NCBI GenBank assembly: GCA_947178045.1
Contig: CAMWWR010000134.1
Location: 1 to 5,837, forward strand
Origin: an uncultured Clostridia bacterium
GTDB taxonomy: Bacteria; Bacillota; Clostridia; Lachnospirales; Lachnospiraceae
DNA length: 5,837 bases
Direction: 5' to 3'
Made by a program: the position numbers and the translations under genes. Numbering within the stretch: position 1 is the first letter of the stretch; each line of letters begins with the position of its first letter. Shown here in pieces: positions 1-4,476 of this stretch. Below the pieces are notes generated by a model. It did not search any database and was not told where the DNA came from. It saw nothing but the letters and a program-made list of their open reading frames with translations.

Positions 1-1
1 C

Positions 2-112
2 AAGTACATAAATATAGTAGTTGAAAAAATGGATATGGTCTGGTATAATAAGATGTTGAGAGATGAAAACAGACAGGATTGGAATTTTGATGCATCCCAC
101 CGGAGGTTCTAA
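2..112 (+). CDS. C-terminal end of an unrecognised protein (partial)
   Basis: An open frame enters from the left edge and ends at TAA (110-112), leaving 36 residues with the tail NFDASHRRF. The tail is charged and rich in Met, Asn and Asp, with no membrane segment and no motif I recognise. The DNA here is clearly more AT-rich than the genes downstream, which is compatible with a different origin, although the stretch is very short. The stop codon abuts the left arm of a hairpin (112-140), as expected for a gene end. With so little sequence a chance open frame cannot be excluded, and no function can be assigned. Confidence 0.45.
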   Translation, partial: KYINIVVEKMDMVWYNKMLRDENRQDWNFDASHRRF

Positions 113-140
113 GGAAACGGTGATTTAATCAGCGTTTCCT
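112..140. repeat. Inverted repeat / hairpin at the end of the first gene
   Basis: The arms AGGAAACGGTGAT (112-124) and ATCAGCGTTTCCT (128-140) pair over 13 positions with one G-G mismatch (120/132) around a 3-nt loop. It starts on the last base of the upstream stop codon. No T run follows, so it is not a standard intrinsic terminator. It may be a weak or factor-assisted terminator, or an RNA 3'-end stabiliser. Confidence 0.55.
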
Positions 141-174
141 AGTCAACTGTTTGGCGGTGCGGAATGATAAGAGA

Positions 175-183
175 TGCTATATT
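175..183 (+). promoter_or_regulatory. Possible extended -10 promoter for the two-TM protein gene
   Basis: TGCTATATT fits an extended -10 element (TGN followed by TATATT), about 90 nt upstream of the start codon at 273. I see no convincing -35 hexamer at the proper distance; TTGGCG at 151-156 would leave a 21-bp spacer, which is too long. The call is tentative and rests only on the -10 match and its place between a hairpin and a gene. Confidence 0.3.
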
Positions 184-272
184 GTCGGCAAAGGAGTACG
201 GTGAGCGCTGCATGCCCGACAGGGGAAATGTCCGCCCGCGCACGGATACGCCGGAAGAAAGGAAGTTTGAAA

Positions 273-965
273 ATGTACGAGCAATGGCTGGAAGCGGAAA
301 AAAAGTGGATCGGGGAGTATTGCAGCAGGGTGAAGAAAAGAGTGATAGGACGGGTTGTTCCCGCCGTGCTGATTATTGCGGCCCTGCTGTTTGGCATACT
401 GGCTGCCGTGGAGGGAGAAAAGCCGTCGGAAATTGCAGGGCAGGCAGCCGGCGGAATGATTCTTGGCGCTATCGTCTGTGCCATTTATCTTATGTTTCTG
501 TTGCCCGGGCTCTCCCCAAAGCGCTATGCAAAAAAGATTGCAAAAACAGTGGGCAGGCTTGGGATAAACGCAGGAGAAATGGAGCAGCTTGGAAGGGAAT
601 TTCTGGAAGCAGAGGCGGATGCTTCGCGGACGATCTCGTTTGAGATGTCCGGCCCGAAATCCAAAAAGACTCCGGCGCGTTTTGTGAAATCGGAGCATTA
701 TGCAATGCTGGAGGGCGGTTACCCCTATGCGATCATTGTGCGGCTGGCTGATGTCGAGAGGATTGTCAGCTCGCAGGAGAGCAAGTCGGCGACAACGCGG
801 AGCGGCAATGTGTCAACTACATATCAGTTCACACTGTATACCATCGGCTTTTACCGCAGAGACAGGGAGCAGCGGGGGCTCTCGGAGGAGGATCTGCCGG
901 ATGAGGCAATGGGCTTCTTTGATCGTGGAATCAGGGATCGGGCAATGGAATTGCTGGAGAAGTAG
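273..965 (+). CDS. Hypothetical protein with two transmembrane segments
   Basis: The product has 230 residues. The start at 273 is chosen because AAAGGAAG (258-265) lies 7 nt upstream; the frame stays open further up to 174, but without such a site. A charged, Trp-containing N-terminus (1-26) is followed by a hydrophobic segment at about 28-46, a short polar loop, and a second one at about 58-80 with an LPG turn. The remaining 150 residues are hydrophilic and probably cytoplasmic: a basic stretch (83-92), an acidic helix containing EMEQLGREFLEAEAD, then a mixed alpha/beta-looking region (YPYAIIVRLADVERI; TYQFTLYTIGFYRR). The architecture is a helical membrane hairpin with a soluble C-terminal domain. 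I do not recognise the family and assign no function. No intrinsic terminator follows; the next 60 nt are AT-rich and lead into a chemoreceptor relic. Confidence 0.75.
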   Translation: MYEQWLEAEKKWIGEYCSRVKKRVIGRVVPAVLIIAALLFGILAAVEGEKPSEIAGQAAGGMILGAIVCAIYLMFLLPGLSPKRYAKKIAKTVGRLGINAGEMEQLGREFLEAEADASRTISFEMSGPKSKKTPARFVKSEHYAMLEGGYPYAIIVRLADVERIVSSQESKSATTRSGNVSTTYQFTLYTIGFYRRDREQRGLSEEDLPDEAMGFFDRGIRDRAMELLEK

Positions 966-1027
966 CTTCGAAAAATAAGCTTAATAAGTTTAAAAGGGGA
1001 GTTATTCCGAAACTGAGCACCTTATGA

Positions 1028-1144
1028 ATTGCCGGCGTTGTGACCGACAATTCCGCGATGGCGCAGGAGAGCGCCGCGTCCAGCGAGCAGCTTTCCGGAC
1101 AGGCAACGACCTTAAATGAAATGATTGACCTTTTTAAGGTTTGA
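1028..1144 (+). pseudogene. Methyl-accepting chemotaxis protein, C-terminal remnant
   Basis: Read in the frame ending at TGA (1142-1144), this stretch encodes 38 residues that match the extreme C-terminus of chemoreceptor signalling domains: VVTDNSAMAQESAASSEQL, then SGQATTLNEMIDLFKV. In intact receptors the DNSAxAxESAASSEQLxxQAxxL pattern is the end of the cytoplasmic helical bundle, which signals to CheA/CheW, and the protein commonly ends in FKV or FKL as here. The frame is closed directly upstream by TGA (1025-1027), and there is no start codon with a ribosome binding site. The sensory, HAMP and hairpin-tip regions (several hundred residues) are absent from the window. It is therefore a 3' remnant left by a deletion or replacement, not a working gene. 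The identification rests on motif recognition only, but the match is continuous. Confidence 0.8.
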
Positions 1145-1152
1145 TGAAAATC

Positions 1153-1179
1153 AGGGAAATAATCCCTTTAAAACTTTTT
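1153..1179 (+). terminator. Weak terminator-like hairpin after the chemoreceptor relic
   Basis: AGGGA (1153-1157) and TCCCT (1163-1167) form a 5-bp stem with a 5-nt loop, followed by an AT-rich stretch with five T residues (1175-1179). The stem is short and the T run begins 7 nt after it, so efficiency would be low. Its place 8 nt past the relic stop suggests it was the terminator of the original receptor gene. Confidence 0.3.
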
Positions 1180-1189
1180 GAGTTTCAAG

Positions 1190-1218
1190 TTGAAATGCCT
1201 GCGAAAATGGTGTATACT
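1190..1218 (+). promoter_or_regulatory. SigA-type promoter of the Nudix gene
   Basis: The -35 TTGAAA (1190-1195) and -10 TATACT (1213-1218) each match the consensus at 5 of 6 positions and are separated by exactly 17 bp. Transcription would start near 1225, giving a leader of about 35 nt. The -35 box forms the right arm of a small palindrome, TTTCAA-G-TTGAAA (1183-1195). Confidence 0.75.
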
Positions 1219-1259
1219 AAAGGTTAGTTTTCGGAACACCAAAAGCAGGAGGCATTGCG

Positions 1260-1712
1260 ATGATCGAGGCAACGAGCTGTGGTGGTGTTGTTATATTCAG
1301 AGGGAAGATTCTGCTGCTCTACAAAAATTACAAGAATAAGTATGAGGGCTGGGTTTTGCCGAAGGGTACTGTGGAAGAGGGCGAGGAATACAAAGAGACG
1401 GCGGTCAGAGAGGTCCGGGAGGAGACCGGGACGGATGCTGTCATTATCAAGTATATCGGAACAAGCCAGTACACCTTTAATACTCCGCAGAATATCGTGC
1501 AGAAAGATGTGCATTGGTATCTGATGATGTCTGATAGTTATTACAGCAAGCCACAAAGGGAAGAATTTTTTATGGATTCCGGTTATTACAAGTTCCATGA
1601 AGCATATCATCTGTTAAAATTTGCGAATGAGAAGCAGATTTTGGAGCGGGCGTACAACGAGTACCAGGACTTAAAAAAAAGCAATCTCTGGGGAAGCAAA
1701 AAATATTTCTGA
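1260..1712 (+). CDS. Nudix hydrolase
   Basis: The product has 150 residues and is cytoplasmic, with no signal or membrane segment. The start is well supported: AGGAGG (1247-1252) lies 7 nt before ATG. The Nudix box spans residues 36-58 in the GX5EX7REUXEEXGU pattern: Gly36, Glu42, then REVREETGT (50-58). Glu51, Glu54 and Glu55 are the expected Mg2+-binding residues. The last box position is Thr58 rather than a hydrophobic residue, a mild deviation. The preceding GGVVIF strand and the GWVLPKG turn before the box are typical of the fold. Family members hydrolyse a nucleoside diphosphate linked to another group (for example ApnA, NDP-sugars, oxidised NTPs). WVLPKG with a compact single domain resembles diadenosine polyphosphate hydrolase and MutT-like groups, but the substrate cannot be read from sequence. 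The gene appears monocistronic, with its own promoter and a strong terminator. Confidence 0.93.
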   Translation: MIEATSCGGVVIFRGKILLLYKNYKNKYEGWVLPKGTVEEGEEYKETAVREVREETGTDAVIIKYIGTSQYTFNTPQNIVQKDVHWYLMMSDSYYSKPQREEFFMDSGYYKFHEAYHLLKFANEKQILERAYNEYQDLKKSNLWGSKKYF

Positions 1713-1727
1713 AAACAGGAAGAGAAA

Positions 1728-1779
1728 AGCCGTCTCACCCCTTTGCGCGTATGGCAAAGGGCGGGGCGGCTCTGTTTTT
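1728..1779 (+). terminator. Intrinsic terminator of the Nudix gene
   Basis: The inner stem CCCTTTGC (1739-1746) / GCAAAGGG (1754-1761) has 8 bp and a 7-nt loop. It is extended by an outer stem AGCCG (1728-1732) / CGGCT (1767-1771) across an internal loop. Five T residues (1775-1779) follow. It begins 15 nt after the Nudix stop codon and separates this gene from secDF. Confidence 0.88.
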
Positions 1780-1850
1780 GCCGCAGGCTCTTCGCTGTAT
1801 TGATGTTGTCCGGCGGTTATAGTTCAGCGTGCAGAGATTTCCAATTTTTC

Positions 1851-1879
1851 TTGCCAAAGCAGGAGAGGGATGCTATAAT
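1851..1879 (+). promoter_or_regulatory. SigA-type promoter of secDF
   Basis: TTGCCA (1851-1856, 5 of 6 matches) and a perfect -10 TATAAT (1874-1879) are separated by 17 bp. This is the best promoter in the window and fits constitutive expression of a housekeeping gene. Transcription would start around 1886, about 130 nt before the secDF start codon. Confidence 0.85.
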
Positions 1880-1885
1880 AAATAA

Positions 1886-2014
1886 GTCTGCTGTAAGGCG
1901 GATGCGAAGGAAGGTTACGGCCCGCGCGGCGGCCCCGTCCGGCAGGAGGGGAGGAAAAGCCGGCATACGGCGGGCGTAGCAATAAAAGTGCAGGAAAGCA
2001 AGGAGTGTAGTACA
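1886..2014 (+). other. Structured GC-rich 5' leader of secDF
   Basis: The leader between the predicted transcription start and the secDF ATG is strikingly GC-rich in its middle. CCCC (1933-1936) and TCC (1938-1940) pair with GGA and GGGG (1945-1951) around a GGCA loop with one bulged G. A second small hairpin, GCCG (1959-1962) / CGGC (1968-1971), follows. No T run comes after either stem, so this is not an obvious attenuator, and it matches no riboswitch class I can recognise. A 25-codon Arg- and Ala-rich open frame (ATG 1902 to TAG 1979) lies inside but has no well-spaced ribosome binding site. The secDF ribosome binding site AAGGAG (2000-2005) is outside the stems. Confidence 0.45.
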
Positions 2015-4270
2015 ATGAAGGAAAAACAAAAGGGAATACTTTCCATTGTTCTCACCGTCGTTATCATCGCGGTCACGGGCTTTATCGCGGTGTGCGGTAT
2101 CGGTTCGGACAAGCTCGGAAGTATGGCTGACGTCAAGCTCGGACTGGATCTGGCCGGTGGTGTTTCCATCACATACGAGGCGGTCAAGGCGGATCCGACG
2201 GCGCAGGAGATGGAGGATACATTCTATAAGATGCAGCTCCGCGCGCAGGATTTCAACAGCGAAGCAGCCGTTTATCGGGAGGGCGACAAGCGGATCAATG
2301 TCGACATTCCGGATGTCACCGACGCGAACGAGGTGCTGGAAAAGCTCGGCGACGCGGGCATGATCTATTTTATTTACGGTCAGTCTGCGGAGGGAAAGGC
2401 AAATATCGAATACAGTGCGGCAGCGGAGGGCTATGTGCTGACGCGGCCGCTCGAGGATATTATTGCGGACGGCGATGTGGTCATCGACGGCTCCTGCATC
2501 TCGGGGGCGGAGCCGGTGATCGGGCAGAACAGTCTCGGGGCGAATACCTACGAGGTCAGTCTGTCGCTCAACGATGCGGGCAAGGCGAAATTTGCCGATG
2601 CGACCGCATACGCTTACAACTACTATAATATGTCGACCGTCAGCGTCCGCAATATTATCGCGATCGTCTATGACGGAAAGGTCTACAGCGCTCCGCGCGT
2701 GTCCGCCCATATTCCGGACGGCAAGGCGGTGATCAACGGGCAGGCCGACTATAACGAGTCCAAACAGCTTGCCAGCATTATCCGTATCGGCGCGCTGCCG
2801 CTGGAACTGAAGGAGATCCGCTCCACGGTCGTGGGCGCGAAGCTCGGCACGGAGGCGATCAACACCTCGCTGCTGGCGGGTGTGGTCGGCTTTATCCTGA
2901 TCATACTTTTCATGGTGGCTGTGTACCGTGTCCCGGGAGTGGCTGCGAGCCTTGCGCTCTGCCTGTATGTGACGGTCATAATTATCTGCCTGAATCTGTT
3001 TAATGTGACGCTGACACTGTACGGTATCGCGGGTATCATCCTGTCCATCGGCATGGCGGTCGACGCGAACGTCGTTATCTTCACGCGTATCCGCGAGGAG
3101 ATCGGCACGGGAAAGACCGTGCGCTCAAGCATCAAGCTGGGCTTTGAGAAGGCGCTGTCGGCAATTATCGACGGGAACGTGACGACGCTGATCGCGGCGG
3201 CGGTGCTGTATTTCCTCGGCTCCGGCACGATCAAGGGCTTTGCTCAGACGCTTGCCATCGGTATCGTGCTCTCCATGGGCACGGCGCTGTTTGTGACAAA
3301 GTTTATTCTGCGCGCCTTCTATGACGCAGGTCTTGACAAAGAAAAGTTTTACGGTATCAAGAAGGAGACGAAGGCGTTCAATTTTACAAAGCATGGGCTC
3401 AAATACGGGATTGTGTTTGCCGCAATCGCCGTGATCTGCATTGTGGCAATGCTTATCGGCAAGTTCTCTTCGGAGAACGGGAACATTCTCAACTACGGAC
3501 TGGATTTCATGGGCGGCACCTCGACGGAGATTGTGTTTGAGGGGACGGCTCCGTCCAACCGGGAGCTCGAGCAGCTGGTGAGCGACACGCTCGGCGTGCA
3601 GGGGGAGGTCGTTCAGATCCAGGGCGCGGAAGCGGTCATCATCAAGACGGAAGTGCTGGAGACGGAGGACAAGGCGAAGCTTGAGGCGGCTCTCGCAGAG
3701 AAATACGGTGTCACCTCGCAGGACATCACCTCGACCAGCATCAGTGGTACGGTCAGCGGCGAGATGAAGTCCGACGCGGTGATCGCGGTCGTTGTCGCGA
3801 CGCTCTGCATGATGGTCTATATCTGGGTGAGATTCAAAAATCTCGGCTTTGCGGCCAGCTCCGTGCTCGCGCTGCTGCACGACGTCATCTTTACTCTGAT
3901 GATCTACGCGGTCGCGAGAATTTCGGTCGGCAACGCCTTTATCGCATGTATGCTGACCCTTGTCGGCTATTCGATCAACGCGACGATCGTCGTGTTTGAC
4001 CGTATCCGCGAAAATATGAAGGACAAGCTCAAGAAGGATACGATGGAGGAAGTGGTGAATGCGAGCATCAGTCAGACGGTTTCGAGGAGCATCAATACCT
4101 CGCTCACGACCTTTGTCATGGTGCTGGTGCTTTCCATCTTCGGAGTGTCCTCCATCCGCGAATTTTCGATTCCGCTGATGGCAGGAATCATCTCCGGAAC
4201 CTATTCCTCCGTATGCCTCGCAGGTACAGTATGGTATTTCATCAATAAGAGAAAGAAGCAGGAAGCGTAG
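2015..4270 (+). CDS. secDF: SecDF, single-chain protein translocase subunit
   Basis: SecDF uses the proton gradient to help SecYEG move proteins across the cytoplasmic membrane. The product has 751 residues, the usual size for fused SecD-SecF. The start at 2015 has AAGGAG 9 nt upstream; an in-frame GTG at 1988 lacks such a site. The SecD half has TM1 (8-29), the GLDLAGGV motif (43-50), a large extracytoplasmic P1 domain (to about 280), and TM2-6 (about 283-432) with Asp350 in SIGMAVDANVVIFTRIREE, the conserved proton-path aspartate. The SecF half has TM7 (464-482), a second GLDF motif (495-498), a small P4 domain, and TM8-12 (about 586-741). The short basic tail ends NKRKKQEA. Arg691 in SRSINTS matches the conserved TM11 arginine. 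In TM10 the motif reads GYSINATIVVFDRIREN, with Ala656 where most SecF proteins carry Asp. Transcribed from its own promoter; neither yajC nor a separate secF is visible in the window. Confidence 0.97.
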   Translation: MKEKQKGILSIVLTVVIIAVTGFIAVCGIGSDKLGSMADVKLGLDLAGGVSITYEAVKADPTAQEMEDTFYKMQLRAQDFNSEAAVYREGDKRINVDIPDVTDANEVLEKLGDAGMIYFIYGQSAEGKANIEYSAAAEGYVLTRPLEDIIADGDVVIDGSCISGAEPVIGQNSLGANTYEVSLSLNDAGKAKFADATAYAYNYYNMSTVSVRNIIAIVYDGKVYSAPRVSAHIPDGKAVINGQADYNESKQLASIIRIGALPLELKEIRSTVVGAKLGTEAINTSLLAGVVGFILIILFMVAVYRVPGVAASLALCLYVTVIIICLNLFNVTLTLYGIAGIILSIGMAVDANVVIFTRIREEIGTGKTVRSSIKLGFEKALSAIIDGNVTTLIAAAVLYFLGSGTIKGFAQTLAIGIVLSMGTALFVTKFILRAFYDAGLDKEKFYGIKKETKAFNFTKHGLKYGIVFAAIAVICIVAMLIGKFSSENGNILNYGLDFMGGTSTEIVFEGTAPSNRELEQLVSDTLGVQGEVVQIQGAEAVIIKTEVLETEDKAKLEAALAEKYGVTSQDITSTSISGTVSGEMKSDAVIAVVVATLCMMVYIWVRFKNLGFAASSVLALLHDVIFTLMIYAVARISVGNAFIACMLTLVGYSINATIVVFDRIRENMKDKLKKDTMEEVVNASISQTVSRSINTSLTTFVMVLVLSIFGVSSIREFSIPLMAGIISGTYSSVCLAGTVWYFINKRKKQEA

Positions 4271-4310
4271 GCTTTGTGTGCAATCCGCATTTTGCGGCAA
4301 AGCAATGCGG
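4271..4310 (+). repeat. Two mutually exclusive small hairpins after secDF
   Basis: Directly after the secDF stop codon, GCTTTG (4271-4276) can pair with CAAAGC (4298-4303), enclosing CCGCA/TGCGG (4285-4289/4293-4297). Alternatively CCGCATT (4285-4291) pairs with AATGCGG (4304-4310). The two folds share bases and cannot coexist. A short TTTT (4315-4318) follows the second fold. It may be the first part of the secDF 3' end, or chance. Confidence 0.35.
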
Positions 4311-4322
4311 CAGCTTTTAGAA

Positions 4323-4358
4323 AAAGGGGCGGGCCTGGGAGGACAGGCCCGCCCCTTT
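4323..4358. terminator. 15-bp GC-rich hairpin terminator between secDF and recJ
   Basis: AAAGGGGCGGGCCTG (4323-4337) pairs perfectly with CAGGCCCGCCCCTTT (4344-4358) around a 6-nt loop. On the + strand only TTT follows before CG, so the tail is short; on the - strand the stem is followed by five T residues. It lies 52 nt after the secDF stop and probably terminates or strongly reduces read-through into recJ, or protects the secDF mRNA end. Confidence 0.75.
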
Positions 4359-4371
4359 CGTGCGCCGATGC

Positions 4372-4397
4372 AAGTGTGAAAGTAAACTTTCACACTT
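4372..4397. repeat. Perfect 12+12 palindrome upstream of recJ
   Basis: AAGTGTGAAAGT (4372-4383) and ACTTTCACACTT (4386-4397) are exact reverse complements around AA. The AT-rich arms and 2-nt centre suit a dimeric regulator site or cruciform better than an RNA hairpin, since two nucleotides cannot close a comfortable loop. It lies about 80 bp before the recJ start. No regulator can be named from the sequence. Confidence 0.75.
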
Positions 4398-4406
4398 CTT
4401 ATTAAA

Positions 4407-4435
4407 GCAGTATCGCGAGCGAGCTCGCGATATGC
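4407..4435. repeat. GC-rich hairpin in the region upstream of recJ
   Basis: TATCGCGAG (4411-4419) pairs perfectly with CTCGCGATA (4424-4432) around CGAG. It can extend by GCA/TGC (4407-4409/4433-4435) past one bulged G. It is 9 bp from the preceding palindrome and ends about 40 nt before the recJ ATG. No T run follows. If transcribed it would form a stable leader hairpin; as DNA it could be a repeated intergenic element or a binding site. Confidence 0.65.
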
Positions 4436-4476
4436 ACGGGTATAAATATGAAAACAGAAAGGCGGGAAAATGAGCG

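Noticed and set aside
164..643. 159-codon + strand frame overlapping the two-TM protein
   Set aside because: It is the other-frame shadow of the gene at 273-965, with Arg/Gly/Cys-rich translation and no ribosome binding site.
1743..1979. Small + strand frame between the Nudix gene and secDF
   Set aside because: Its upstream part crosses the Nudix terminator and the secDF promoter, so it cannot be one message; only the 1902-1979 part could be transcribed and is treated as a speculative leader frame.
1900..1980. Riboswitch or RNase P-like RNA suggested by GGAGGAAAAGCCGG
   Set aside because: Only a short similarity to conserved bits of such RNAs; the surrounding conserved elements are missing and the region is too short.
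1817..2710. Long open frame of 297 codons on the - strand
   Set aside because: It lies antisense across the secDF promoter and P1 domain; the translation is rich in Arg and His in the way typical of GC-rich antisense shadows and has no ribosome binding site or family motif.
4441..4447. TATAAAT as a -10 box for recJ
   Set aside because: There is no -35 element at 16-18 bp upstream, which falls inside the GC-rich hairpin, and the start codon would follow within about 30 nt; not enough support.
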